Assembly (NCBI GenBank): GCA_029263235.1
Contig: JAJCXW010000013.1
Coordinates: 1 to 55,716 of the forward strand
DNA: 55,716 nucleotides
Direction: 5' to 3'
DNA from: Acidimicrobiales bacterium
Lineage (GTDB): Bacteria; Actinomycetota; Acidimicrobiia; Acidimicrobiales; Aldehydirespiratoraceae
Positions within the stretch are counted from its first letter, which is position 1. Each line of letters opens with the position of its first letter. The translations under genes were made by a program, and so were the position numbers. A model generated the notes under the pieces. That model saw only the letters and a list, made by a program, of their open reading frames with translations. It was not told the DNA's origin and did no database searches. Shown in pieces: positions 27,569 through 36,211 of this stretch.

Positions 27569-28618
27569 TCAGCCGTTGGGGTCGATCGACCCGTCGATGA
27601 TTCCGGCGATGGCGGCATCACCCGCAGCCCTCGCGTCGGCAGAAAGATCGAACCCGTCGTTGAACTCGATCTCGAGGCCGCCGTTGGCGAGGTTGATCTC
27701 GAAGGCTTCGCCCCCGAGAACTCCTGCCTCACGCTGGTCGATCATCTCTTCGAGTATGACCTCCCAGTGGTAGACCTGTGACGCAACCACGAGACTCGGG
27801 TCGAGCGAGGTCTGGTTGGCCTGGGTGCCGAACCACGGCACACCCTCATCGGACGCAACACCAACCGCACCGACGACCATCTGCGCCGACCCGGTGAGCA
27901 CATCAGCACCGTTGATGATCAGTGCAGTGGCGGCTTCGGCGGCCAGTGCCACGTCGCCGAACGAACCCGTGTAGGTGATGCTCACGTCGGTGGCTCCGTT
28001 GGCCAGAGCGCCGTTGTTGAATCCCGTGATGTAGGTCACGGCATCGCCGGCCTCGATGGGACCAACCACACCGATGGAGCCACTGGCCGAAATCGCCGCG
28101 GCCACGACACCGTTGACGTAGCCACCTTCAGCGGCGTCCGGCGAATACGCGAACACGTTGGCTAGGCCCTGCGTGTCGGTGGACGTACCCCAGAGGAAGG
28201 TGACCTCGGGGAAATCGGGGGCGATCTCGGCCAGCGAGGCACCGAACTGCGTGCCGTGGGCGACGACGATCTCATTGCCGGCCTCCGCATACCCACGGAT
28301 GGCAGCTGCGGCATCTTCGATCACGAACGTTCCATCGGTGATCGATAGATCAACCGGATCGCTCAGCGCGTTGATGGCATCCACCATGCTCTGGGTGAAC
28401 GCCAGATCGTCGGACGCGCTGGGCGCGACCAACGCGATCTTGAGAGGGGTCTCAGCTGCCGCTGTGGTGGCAGGTGCAGTGGTGGCAGGTGCAGTGGTGC
28501 CCGTTGCCTCACCATCATCGGAATCGTCGCCGCAGGCTGAAGCGAGAAGCCCCAGCGCCATCACTGCAGCCACGAACCGAAGCAACTTGAACCTTCTACT
28601 TCTGTTCTTGTTTCTCAA
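27569..28618 (-). CDS. BMP family nucleoside-binding lipoprotein
   Basis: The 349-residue product has a lipoprotein signal with lipobox LASAC (Cys29), an acidic then Ala/Thr/Pro linker, and a BMP-domain (PF02608) solute-binding fold. Recognisable segments are LKIALVAPSASDDLAFTQSM, AIRGYAEAGNEIVVAHGTQFG, VFAYSPDAAEGGYVNGVVAA and GVPWFGTQANQTSLDPSLVVASQVYHWEVIL. BMP proteins bind nucleosides for the adjacent ABC permeases. It starts at TTG 28618, supported by AGGAGG 8 nt upstream; no ATG or GTG would keep the signal peptide intact. It lies between permease and ATPase genes. Confidence 0.88.
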   Translation of the reverse strand: MRNKNRSRRFKLLRFVAAVMALGLLASACGDDSDDGEATGTTAPATTAPATTAAAETPLKIALVAPSASDDLAFTQSMVDAINALSDPVDLSITDGTFVIEDAAAAIRGYAEAGNEIVVAHGTQFGASLAEIAPDFPEVTFLWGTSTDTQGLANVFAYSPDAAEGGYVNGVVAAAISASGSIGVVGPIEAGDAVTYITGFNNGALANGATDVSITYTGSFGDVALAAEAATALIINGADVLTGSAQMVVGAVGVASDEGVPWFGTQANQTSLDPSLVVASQVYHWEVILEEMIDQREAGVLGGEAFEINLANGGLEIEFNDGFDLSADARAAGDAAIAGIIDGSIDPNG

Positions 28619-28654
28619 CTTACTCGCCTCCTGTATTGGGTTTTCTTGGTGCGA

Positions 28655-29584
28655 CTAGTGCCGCGAGAACGGTTGCGTGAGCGCGGCCGGCGGTTTGACC
28701 CGACGTGCCAATATCACGAGAGCGCCGATGGTTATCACAGCCGGAGCCATCGCCGATATGTCCGAAAGGCTTCTGGGGATGATCCCTAGAGCCTTCCAGG
28801 TGATCACGGTGGCTTCCACCAACCCGTAGAGCAGGGCTCCAGCCATCACTCCGGGGGCTCTCCATGCCCCGAAGTAGACCAGCGCTATCGCAATGAAGCC
28901 CCTACCTGCAGTGAGGTTCGGCTGGAAGATACCCAATTCGAGAACGAGCGCCGTACCGGCCACCCCAGCCAAGGTGTTTCCGATGACAATGGCCGAGAAA
29001 CGCATCCGAGCGACCGACACCCCGAGGCTGTCGGCGGATTCCGGATTCTCACCCACCGCCCGGATGTTGGTCCCGAACGTGGTGCGGCGCAGCAGGATCA
29101 TCACCAGTGGAACCATTACGAAGGCCGTGTAGGTCATCGCCGAGTGCTGGAAGAAAGCCACGCCCACATGGGGGATGTCGGACAACAGCGGGATGTCGAC
29201 CGATGGGAGCTTGCTCGTGAACTTCGGGGTCCCCACGTTCTCCTGGAACATCAGGTCGCTGAAGCCGAGACCGAACAGGAAGATCCCGATGCCGCTGATG
29301 CCCTGCTCAGCGTGGAAGACGACAGTGATCAGCCCATAGACGACCCCCATCAGCAACCCGACCAACATGCCGACCAGCACGGCCAGCCAGAGGCTCCCGG
29401 TGGACAAGGCCGTCCAGTAGGCGAAGAACGCGCTCAGGAGCATCACTCCCTCGACCCCGAGATTCAGGACCCCGCTCTTTTGGCCGATCATCTCCCCCAG
29501 GCCCGCGAAGAGGAACGGCGTCGACAATCGGATCCCAGCGGCGAGAGTCGAGAACAGGACCGTGGCGGTGAAGAAGTCGCTCAT
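28655..29584 (-). CDS. Nucleoside-type ABC transporter permease (second subunit)
   Basis: The 309-residue protein has eight to nine hydrophobic helices and the BPD_transp_2 signature PFLFAGLGEMIGQKSGVLNLGVEGVMLL near residue 25. It also has the coupling-loop block FGTNIRAVGENPESADSLGVSVARMRFSAIVIGNTLAG. This is the shorter of the paired permeases in BMP/Nup-type systems. Its ATG overlaps the stop of the upstream permease (ATGA), indicating translational coupling. It forms the transmembrane channel with the 29581-30711 product. Confidence 0.9.
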   Translation of the reverse strand: MSDFFTATVLFSTLAAGIRLSTPFLFAGLGEMIGQKSGVLNLGVEGVMLLSAFFAYWTALSTGSLWLAVLVGMLVGLLMGVVYGLITVVFHAEQGISGIGIFLFGLGFSDLMFQENVGTPKFTSKLPSVDIPLLSDIPHVGVAFFQHSAMTYTAFVMVPLVMILLRRTTFGTNIRAVGENPESADSLGVSVARMRFSAIVIGNTLAGVAGTALVLELGIFQPNLTAGRGFIAIALVYFGAWRAPGVMAGALLYGLVEATVITWKALGIIPRSLSDISAMAPAVITIGALVILARRVKPPAALTQPFSRH

Positions 29585-30711
29585 GTGGCCGCGACCTCCT
29601 CGGCCGGCGGGCTGCTCGTCGACTCGTTGGCGGGATGGTCGAATTCGCGGCGGGCCTTGAGGATGGCACCGATTCGATCGCGGACCTTGCTGCTGCTGAC
29701 CACGAAGATCACCACGATGCCGTTGAGCGTCACTGCCAACGCTGCTGGAACCTGCAGTACCCGCTGGAGATGATTGGCACCGGTGATCAGACCACCGAAC
29801 AGGTAGGCCGAAGGAATGGTCCAGAGTGGATGGAGCCCACCGAACAGCGCGGCGACGATTCCGTTGAATCCGGCCGACCCGGTGAATCCAGCCGACGATC
29901 CGTCGGTGATCATTCGCTGTCCTTCACTTCCGAACACGAGAATCGCTCCGGCCAGTCCGGCCAGTGACCCGCTCAACGCCAGCGCCGAGACCACGCTTCG
30001 CTCGACCGGGATACCGGCCGCTCGTGCGGCATCCGGGCTGTGCCCCACCGCACGCAGACGGAACCCGAGCGGAGTTCGCCAGAGAAGGAAATAGGCGCCC
30101 ACCGCGGCAGCAACGGCCACAGGCACACCGAGATTGAAACGGGTGCCGCTGATCAAGGTGGGCAGCGCGGCGTTGTCGGACAGGCGCTCGGTCTGGGGGA
30201 TTCGCGTGCCGCGTTCGATCTCGAGCGGATCGATCAGAGGGCTCCGCAGCATGTAGTTCATGAATTGCACGGCCACGATGTTGAGCATGATCGTGCTGAG
30301 AATCTCGTTGACCGACGCGTAGGCCTTCAACACGCCCGGGACCGCTCCCCAGATCCCGCCACCGACCAGGCCGGCAAAGAGCACCAGTGGAATGAGAATG
30401 ATCGGGGGTAGTCCCGGGAGAGCCAGGGCAGTGACAGTTGAGAGCAAGGCCCCGGCGATGATCTGGCCCTCCCCGCCGATGTTGATGACACTCGCTCTGA
30501 ACGAGATGGATATCCCCGCTCCGACCAGCACCAGAGGTACCGCCCTGACGGCGGTGGCCGACAACCGATCAACGCTGCCGAACGCACCGGTGTACATGGC
30601 CCGGAAACCCTCGAACGGGTTGGCTCCGAGGGCAAGGAGAATGATCGCCGCACAGGCGAACGCAGCAAGCGCAGCCAACATGGGGATCACTGCGCTGACC
30701 AGACGATGCAA
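29581..30711 (-). CDS. Nucleoside-type ABC transporter permease (first subunit)
   Basis: The 376-residue permease shows the BPD_transp_2 motifs ISISFRASVINIGGEGQIIAGAL and TPLGFRLRAVGHSPDAARAAGIPVERSVVSALALSGSLAGLAG, with about nine membrane segments and a polar C-terminal tail. It pairs with the overlapping second permease. The TTG at 30711 is the best-supported start (GGGGG stretch 9 nt upstream); GTG 30690 and ATG 30681 are in-frame alternatives that shorten the first helix. First gene of the operon permease-permease-BMP-ATPase. Confidence 0.88.
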   Translation of the reverse strand: MHRLVSAVIPMLAALAAFACAAIILLALGANPFEGFRAMYTGAFGSVDRLSATAVRAVPLVLVGAGISISFRASVINIGGEGQIIAGALLSTVTALALPGLPPIILIPLVLFAGLVGGGIWGAVPGVLKAYASVNEILSTIMLNIVAVQFMNYMLRSPLIDPLEIERGTRIPQTERLSDNAALPTLISGTRFNLGVPVAVAAAVGAYFLLWRTPLGFRLRAVGHSPDAARAAGIPVERSVVSALALSGSLAGLAGAILVFGSEGQRMITDGSSAGFTGSAGFNGIVAALFGGLHPLWTIPSAYLFGGLITGANHLQRVLQVPAALAVTLNGIVVIFVVSSSKVRDRIGAILKARREFDHPANESTSSPPAEEVAAT

Positions 30712-30767
30712 CTACACGACCCCCATCTCACATAGTTGGGCGACACCGGCCGCCCGCGACGGGGGGG

Positions 30768-30773
30768 ACTATA
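30768..30773 (-). promoter_or_regulatory. -10 element (TATAGT) of the nucleoside transporter operon
   Basis: On the minus strand TATAGT lies 56 nt before the TTG at 30711 in the 146-bp gap between the transporter operon and the cytosine deaminase gene. No convincing -35 is seen. The short leader contains a G-rich stretch just upstream of the start. Confidence 0.4.
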
Positions 30774-30857
30774 GAACCGATTTCACTCGGCGGCTGAACC
30801 GGAGAGCCCGAGCGGCGCGAAGATCGCTTTCGATCGTGCCTGTTCCGACAATTCAAT

Positions 30858-31316
30858 TCAGTCCTCGCCGATGTCCTCGTTCCAGAGTTCGGGCTGTGCC
30901 GCGATGAATTCGCTCATCAGTCCGACACACGTCGGGTCGTCGACCACCACGACCTCAACCCCACGCTCGGTCAACAAGTCCTCGCCCCCGACAAAGGTGG
31001 TGTTCTCCCCGATCACGACCCGGGGAATGCCGTAGAGAAGGGCAGCACCGGTGCACATGTCGCACGGCGACAGCGTGGTGTAGAGAGTTGAACGGCGGTA
31101 GTCCGAGGCAGAAAGTCGTCCGGCATTCTCCAGACAGTCCATCTCGGCATGAAGCACCACGCTCCCCTGTTGGACTCGCCTGTTGTGGCCACGGCCCACG
31201 ATCTCGCCGTCGATGACCAACGCCGAACCAATGGGAACGCCGCCCTCTCTGAGCCCAGTGTTGGCCTCCATCACCGCGGCTTCGAGACCCATCCGATCAT
31301 CGATGTTTTCCACCAT
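30858..31316 (-). CDS. Cytosine/nucleoside deaminase, yeast Fcy1 type
   Basis: The 152-residue zinc deaminase carries HAEMD (His56, catalytic Glu58) and SPCDMC (Cys85, Cys88). Its C-terminal tail PELWNEDIG matches the PxxWxEDIG end of yeast-type cytosine deaminase, where the Trp lines the substrate pocket. It therefore most likely converts cytosine to uracil rather than acting on tRNA (TadA) or guanine. The neighbouring nucleoside transporter supports a salvage role. ATG 31316 follows TACGAT by 6 nt; the frame also opens at 31334, upstream of that position. Confidence 0.85.
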   Translation of the reverse strand: MVENIDDRMGLEAAVMEANTGLREGGVPIGSALVIDGEIVGRGHNRRVQQGSVVLHAEMDCLENAGRLSASDYRRSTLYTTLSPCDMCTGAALLYGIPRVVIGENTTFVGGEDLLTERGVEVVVVDDPTCVGLMSEFIAAQPELWNEDIGED

Positions 31317-31322
31317 GGACCG

Positions 31323-31328
31323 ATCGTA
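31323..31328 (-). promoter_or_regulatory. -10 element (TACGAT) of leaderless cytosine deaminase gene
   Basis: On the minus strand TACGAT, six bases, ATG at 31316. It selects this start over the in-frame ATG at 31334. Confidence 0.55.
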
Positions 31329-31416
31329 GGCCACTCGGCAATCTTGACCGAGCCGCCGTTCCGACTATGTTCGTTCACGTTCCGGCCGCCGGGGGCGGCC
31401 CCAACGAGGGGGATAC

Positions 31417-32853
31417 ATGAACCAGTCGGGCCACCGATCGCGACATTCCAGCCGCTGGCTGATCGGTGTCGTCGCCGCCTTCGCCCTTCTGGGTGCAGCC
31501 TGCGGATCCAGCAACGACTCTGCGGTGACAGCCGGGCCGTCCAGCACCACTACCGCCGCGCCAACCACGACATCAGCAACGACCACTGATGCCACCACCA
31601 CCGCAGCGCCGGCAACCACACCTGCCCCAACCGACGAGCCCCGCACGGCCAGCTTCAAGGGCATCACCGAAGACACCATCAAGATCGCAGTGTCGTACCT
31701 CGACTTCGACAAACTCCAGGAACTCAACCTCTCGCCCAACGGCTGGGGGGATCAAGAACTTGTCTACCGAACCCTGATCGACGACCTCAACGCCCAGGGC
31801 GGAATCAACGGGCGCCAGATCGAAGTCGTCGCCTACGAGTCCTACAGCCCCATCGATCCGGTGGAGGCCGACGAGGTCTGCGTTCGAATGACCCAGGATC
31901 ACGACGTCTTTCTCGTGCTCGGTGGCTTCCTCGGCCCGACCGACAAGGTCAACCCCTGCATCGTGACCCTCAACGACACCGCGTTGGTGGGCGGCGCCCT
32001 CAAGCCCGAGGCCGTCGCCGATGCCACCGCACCGTGGTTCGACTTCCGGCCTGAGGAAGCATCCCAGGCCCGAGCCATGATCGACCTTCTCGATCAGACC
32101 GGACGAGCCGCTGATGCCGAGGTGTTCATCCTCACTCTCACCGGAGCAGAAGCTCTCGCTGACGACGTGCTCGAACCTCGACTCGACGAACTCGGCATCT
32201 CCGTGGCCGGCTCGGCGATCCTGAGCGTTCCCGATGGCGACCCGGCCGCCCAAGACGATGCCATGCAGCCGATCATCGCTCGCCTCCAGGCCAGCGGGGC
32301 CAACACGATCCTTCTTCCTGGCGGTGTGTCTGCAGTTCTCCGCAATCTGCTGGCTGCCGACATCTTCGACGAGTACGACATCTGGGCATTCGCCAACGAC
32401 CATCTCGCCAACATGGGAGAGTCCGTCGACCAGACCAAGGTCGGTGGCGTCATAACGATCGGCCGGCTTTCCGCGACCGAGACCTTCAACGACCCCTCGA
32501 TGGTGCAATGTCGCGCCGTATTCAACGAGGCCAACCCCGGTGTGGATGTCAAGCCGCCCGACGAGGTGCTCGAGGGCGAAGACGCTTGGTATCAGTCGCT
32601 GGGTTCGTATTGCTCGAGAGTGGCACTCATGAAGGAACTCCTGACCGCAGCCGGGGTCAATCCCACCTACGACACCTTGCAGGCCGGAGCCGACTCGATC
32701 GGAGAGTTCACGATGCCGGGGGTACCCAACGCGTCGCTGTCGCCCGGCAAGCTCGGGGCCGACGATTCGTTCCGCCTATCCGTCTGGGACCCGACTGCTG
32801 GCGAACGGGGCGACATCGTGCCGCTCACTGAGATCATCGACGCCACTCCCTGA
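31417..32853 (+). CDS. ABC-transporter-type substrate-binding lipoprotein (type I periplasmic-binding fold)
   Basis: The 478-residue protein has a lipobox LGAAC (Cys29) and a long Thr/Ala/Pro linker (about residues 38-75). A branched-chain-amino-acid/urea-type receptor domain follows: ITEDTIKIAVSYLDFDKLQELN, LIDDLNAQGGINGRQIEVVAYESYSPIDPVEADEVC, and NTILLPGGVSAVLRNLLAADIFDEYD. No permease or ATPase of the matching Liv type lies nearby, so it is an orphan receptor in this window. The ligand cannot be read. GAGGGGG lies 4 nt before ATG 31417. It diverges from the deaminase gene. Confidence 0.8.
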   Translation: MNQSGHRSRHSSRWLIGVVAAFALLGAACGSSNDSAVTAGPSSTTTAAPTTTSATTTDATTTAAPATTPAPTDEPRTASFKGITEDTIKIAVSYLDFDKLQELNLSPNGWGDQELVYRTLIDDLNAQGGINGRQIEVVAYESYSPIDPVEADEVCVRMTQDHDVFLVLGGFLGPTDKVNPCIVTLNDTALVGGALKPEAVADATAPWFDFRPEEASQARAMIDLLDQTGRAADAEVFILTLTGAEALADDVLEPRLDELGISVAGSAILSVPDGDPAAQDDAMQPIIARLQASGANTILLPGGVSAVLRNLLAADIFDEYDIWAFANDHLANMGESVDQTKVGGVITIGRLSATETFNDPSMVQCRAVFNEANPGVDVKPPDEVLEGEDAWYQSLGSYCSRVALMKELLTAAGVNPTYDTLQAGADSIGEFTMPGVPNASLSPGKLGADDSFRLSVWDPTAGERGDIVPLTEIIDATP

Positions 32854-32926
32854 CCCCGTCAGCGAACCTCGAGCGACGATCAGCGGGCCAGTCAAGTAGG
32901 CCCACAAGACTGCCGAAGTACCCTGC

Positions 32927-34570
32927 GTGGGAACATCTCGGTCGAGGCTGCGCGCCGCCATCACAGCCGGAGCGCTGATTGCTCCGTTGTTGGTCATCGT
33001 CGATCCCGTGCCGGTGGCCGCAGTCGACACACCGGCCGAGTGGATCGACACCAGCGATCGAGCAGCCGTCCTCGACGCCTATCGACTCGAGTTCGAACGC
33101 ACCGAACCTGAACCTGAATTCACCGGCGACGTATCCACCTGCAACGCCGGAACCACGAGTGCCGAGTTCCGCCAGAGCGTCGTTCAGCGGATCAACTGGT
33201 ACCGCCGAATGGCCGGACTGAATGTGGTGACCGATCGAGCCGACTACAACTCCGCCGCCCAGCAATCCGCTTTGATGATGGCCGCTCAGGGCTCTCTCTC
33301 CCATACCCCGGGCGCATCTTGGGCCTGCTTCACCCCCGACGGAGACACAGCGGCATCGAAGAGCAACCTCGCTCTCGGCACCTACGGAATCAGAGCAATC
33401 GACGCCTACGTGCAGGACTCGGGCGCCAACAACCTCGAAATGGGACACCGCCGAACGCTCCTCTACCCACAGTTGCAGGAAGTCGGCAGCGGTGACGTTC
33501 CGTCTGGCCCCGGCAACTGGGCCTCCAACACCTTGCGCGTCTTCGACGACAACCTCTGGGGGCCCCGACCGACCGTCCGCCAACCCGAGGGATTCGTCGC
33601 CTGGCCACCTTCGGGATACGTGCCCCCTCAAGCCGTGTGGGGTCGTTGGACGTTCTCGATCTTCGGTGGTGACTTCACCAACGCAACCGTCTCGGTGAAC
33701 GACGCCTTCGGTCCGATCCAGACATCGATCCTGGCCCGGCGGCAGTCTTCGAGTCCGACCGGACGAATTGCTCCCGAACCGTCGATCGTCTGGTCGATCG
33801 GTGCTGACAACGGCTCGGCACTCATGTCTACCCCGACCAACGGTGACAGGTGCTACGACGTCAGAGTCTCGGGGGTGACGGTCGGGGGAGCACTGCAATC
33901 CGACTACGTCTACACGAGCTGTGTGATCGACCCCACGTTCGTGATCGCTTCAGTCGGGCCGGGCTCACCCCAGGCACCCTGCACCCCGGTGACGTTCACC
34001 ACTTGGACAACTCCGTGCTGGAATCCTGTCGCGGGGAACTCCAGCTTCGTCGACGTGGTGCGAGCCTGGCAGAGACAGCCGGTCCGCTGGCTGCTGGACA
34101 ACGGGATCACATCCGGTGTGTCCATCGGGAGATTCGAACCCGAAGCGACCCTGACCCGAGCCCAGGCCGCCACCATGATCTGGCGTCTGGCCGGATCACC
34201 CACCCCACCCAAAAACGCACCGGCCTTCCAGGACGTTCCAACCGGAAGCTGGTTCCATGACTCGATCGCATGGATGGCAGCCAACAACATCACCATGGGC
34301 ACCGGGGCCGGACGATTCTCGCCGAATGCCCCGGCCTCCCGCGCCGAGATGGTCACCTTTCTCTGGCGACTCGTCGACTCCCCTGACACCGCCGGCGCCC
34401 TGCCGTTCGGTGATCTGACCGCGTCTTGGCAACACGACTCGGTGATGTGGGCCGCCGATGTCGGTGTCACCGCGGGGACCAGCGACACCACGTTCAGTCC
34501 GAATCGGCCGGTGACTCGGGGCGAATCCGCCGCACTGCTCTCTCGATTCGCCACAGCAGTCACTGCCTGA
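32927..34570 (+). CDS. Exported CAP-domain protein with C-terminal SLH repeats
   Basis: The 547-residue protein has a signal peptide (cleavage near residue 33, PVAA). A CAP/SCP domain at about 78-250 includes INWYRRMAGL, the active-site-like SHTPG (His126) and NNLEMGHRRTLLYP (Glu171, His174). A beta-rich spacer follows. SLH repeats run from about residue 375 to the end: VRWLLDNGITSG...FEPEATLTRAQAATMIWRLA, FQDVPTGSWFHDSIAWMAANNIT and FGDLTASWQHDSVMWAADVGVT. Bacterial CAP proteins are associated with cell envelopes; the SLH part should anchor it to the wall. The GTG start at 32927 lies only 2 nt after a TACCCT, so the true start or promoter is uncertain. Confidence 0.85.
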   Translation: MGTSRSRLRAAITAGALIAPLLVIVDPVPVAAVDTPAEWIDTSDRAAVLDAYRLEFERTEPEPEFTGDVSTCNAGTTSAEFRQSVVQRINWYRRMAGLNVVTDRADYNSAAQQSALMMAAQGSLSHTPGASWACFTPDGDTAASKSNLALGTYGIRAIDAYVQDSGANNLEMGHRRTLLYPQLQEVGSGDVPSGPGNWASNTLRVFDDNLWGPRPTVRQPEGFVAWPPSGYVPPQAVWGRWTFSIFGGDFTNATVSVNDAFGPIQTSILARRQSSSPTGRIAPEPSIVWSIGADNGSALMSTPTNGDRCYDVRVSGVTVGGALQSDYVYTSCVIDPTFVIASVGPGSPQAPCTPVTFTTWTTPCWNPVAGNSSFVDVVRAWQRQPVRWLLDNGITSGVSIGRFEPEATLTRAQAATMIWRLAGSPTPPKNAPAFQDVPTGSWFHDSIAWMAANNITMGTGAGRFSPNAPASRAEMVTFLWRLVDSPDTAGALPFGDLTASWQHDSVMWAADVGVTAGTSDTTFSPNRPVTRGESAALLSRFATAVTA

Positions 34571-34638
34571 ACAGAAAGTCCGGATCGGGCGAACCGTTCG
34601 GAGGGTCAGTCTCGATAGGGGAACCAGAGGAGGTTCTC

Positions 34639-35667
34639 ATGTCGATCCAGAACCCCGAATCGAAACTTCCCCCGCCCCCGATCTCCAGCCTGGCTCCACC
34701 GCCAGGCTCGAGCCTCACCCCACCGCGACCCGTACACGGTCGTCGGTCCCCGGGGCTGATCAGATGGATCCACGTTCTGGCGCTGGCAACGATCATCCCT
34801 GCGGGTGCTGTGCTCGGCTACGGCGGGGCCGTTGGTGTGATCATTCTGTTTGTCATCATCGTCCCGTTCGAGAAGATGTTCCGGCGCCACGATCAGCCGA
34901 TTCGCCGACCCGGCCTTCGGACCGACCTCACCTACGCTCTGGTCAACACCCCTTTGACGGCGTTTGGCACGGTGGTGGCCATAGCCATAGCCCTGGTGAT
35001 GTTCCCCATCTACTTGCCGGCGCTCCTGTTTCGGCCACTCGTGACACTCCAACCGGGTTGGCTGATGGCTCTGGAGGGAGTGTTGCTGGCCGACATCGCC
35101 ATCTACTGGGCCCACCGACTCCATCACGAGATCGGCTTCCTGTGGCGATTCCATTCGGTTCACCACTCCAGCGAACGGATGGACTGGATCGCCGGGATCC
35201 GCCAGCATCCGTTCGATGGCTTCATCATCATCGGGCCGGTTGTCTTCCTGATCATCGCCGGATTTCAGGTGGAGGTGGTCGGGGCGTTCGCCGTCGTCCA
35301 GACCATTCTCGGCTTGGCCGCCCATGCCAACGTCAGGTGGAGACTCCGCCCCTTCCACCGGATCGTGATGACCCCGGAGTTCCATCATTGGCATCACGCC
35401 AACCACCCCGACGCTATCCACACCAACTACTCGGTGTTCCTGCCGGTGTGGGACATCATCTGGGGCACCTATCGCATGCCCACCGACGAACGGCCGCAGC
35501 GCTACGGCATGGATGATCCGATATCGCCGAACGTGCCGGGGCAGATGCTCCACCCCTTCACCAAGGAGAGCCGAGAGCGATATCCGCTCCCGCCCAGAGC
35601 CCAGCGCGTGGTCGCGAGACTCGGCCGATTCGTGCCCTTCCGCAGACGGGCGGCTCGGGCTTCCTAG
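34639..35667 (+). CDS. Sterol desaturase / fatty acid hydroxylase family membrane protein
   Basis: The 342-residue protein has a Pro-rich cytoplasmic N-terminus (about 45 residues) and membrane helices. It has the eight-histidine di-iron signature of PF04116: HRLHH at 159-163, HSVHH at 172-176 and HHWHH at 249-253. Enzymes of this family hydroxylate or desaturate lipids using O2. The substrate is unknown; hopanoid, carotenoid or acyl lipids are possible. AGAGGAGG lies 6 nt before ATG 34639, which decides the start over the open frame from 34426. Its TAG stop forms part of the -10 element of the sigma factor gene. Confidence 0.88.
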   Translation: MSIQNPESKLPPPPISSLAPPPGSSLTPPRPVHGRRSPGLIRWIHVLALATIIPAGAVLGYGGAVGVIILFVIIVPFEKMFRRHDQPIRRPGLRTDLTYALVNTPLTAFGTVVAIAIALVMFPIYLPALLFRPLVTLQPGWLMALEGVLLADIAIYWAHRLHHEIGFLWRFHSVHHSSERMDWIAGIRQHPFDGFIIIGPVVFLIIAGFQVEVVGAFAVVQTILGLAAHANVRWRLRPFHRIVMTPEFHHWHHANHPDAIHTNYSVFLPVWDIIWGTYRMPTDERPQRYGMDDPISPNVPGQMLHPFTKESRERYPLPPRAQRVVARLGRFVPFRRRAARAS

Positions 35668-35670
35668 CAT
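35665..35670 (+). promoter_or_regulatory. -10 element (TAGCAT) of leaderless ECF sigma gene, embedded in upstream stop codon
   Basis: TAGCAT, seven bases, GTG at 35678. The first three bases are the TAG stop of the desaturase-family gene. Confidence 0.55.
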
Positions 35671-35677
35671 GACCCTC

Positions 35678-36211
35678 GTGTCAGACGCTCCAACAGCAAC
35701 CGACGACGTCGAACTCGTTCGACTCATCGGTACCGGTGACCGCGACGCCCTGTCCGCTCTCTATGGCAGGCACGCCGGCTGGCTCACCGTGCGGCTCAGC
35801 CGCCGATGCGGCGATCCCGACACGATCGACACCGCGCTCCAGGACACCTTCCTGGCGGTATGGAAGCAAGCATCGGGCTACCGGCCGACAGGAGAGGTGG
35901 GCGCATGGATGTGGACCATCGCCCTACGGCGCCTGATCGACCAGATGCGGAAGCGGCCGCCGCCCGAACCAACCAAAGACATCGAACCCATGGCGGCGGT
36001 GATCGCCGAAGAGGTCCCACTGGCGCTGGGCCACACCGACATGGGAGCGGCATTCGCTTCGCTGGAACCACAGCTCCAGGCCGTGATGGCCGCCACCGCC
36101 CTCGACGGGCTCACCAACAGCGACGCTGCCGCCCTTCTGGGCGTGCCGGTCGGAACAGTCAAGTCGCGGCTCTCACGAGCCCGCGAACTGCTCAGGGAGG
36201 CTCTGCAATGA
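35678..36211 (+). CDS. ECF-type RNA polymerase sigma factor
   Basis: The 177-residue protein has region 2 (LVRLIGTGDRDALSALYGRHAGWLTVRLSRRCGDPDTIDTALQDTFLAVWKQA, with the WMWTIALRRLIDQMRKR DNA-melting helix). Region 4 is a helix-turn-helix (LTNSDAAALLGVPVGTVKSRLSRARELLREAL). No C-terminal extension is present. GTG 35678 is selected because TAGCAT lies 7 nt upstream; ATG 35669 overlaps that hexamer. The stop overlaps the start of the next gene (ATGA), so it is translationally coupled to the membrane protein and ABC ATPase that follow. This suggests it controls their expression or is controlled by the membrane protein. Confidence 0.88.
   Translation: MSDAPTATDDVELVRLIGTGDRDALSALYGRHAGWLTVRLSRRCGDPDTIDTALQDTFLAVWKQASGYRPTGEVGAWMWTIALRRLIDQMRKRPPPEPTKDIEPMAAVIAEEVPLALGHTDMGAAFASLEPQLQAVMAATALDGLTNSDAAALLGVPVGTVKSRLSRARELLREALQ

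Noticed and set aside
26589..27773. Plus-strand frame of 394 codons opposite the nucleoside ABC ATPase
   Set aside because: It is antisense to a protein with intact Walker and signature motifs and has no recognisable domain.
28466..28505. Short direct repeats encoding ATTAPATTA in the BMP lipoprotein
   Set aside because: They are codons of the low-complexity linker behind the lipobox, a common feature rather than a separate repeat element.
31573..32508. Minus-strand frame of 311 codons opposite the substrate-binding lipoprotein
   Set aside because: It is a shadow of a well-supported receptor gene; composition is that of antisense coding DNA.
32834..33898. Long minus-strand frame of 354 codons opposite the CAP/SLH gene
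   Set aside because: The translation is Arg/Gly/His-rich with no domain, and the plus strand encodes a clear signal peptide, CAP and SLH domains; this is a GC-driven shadow.
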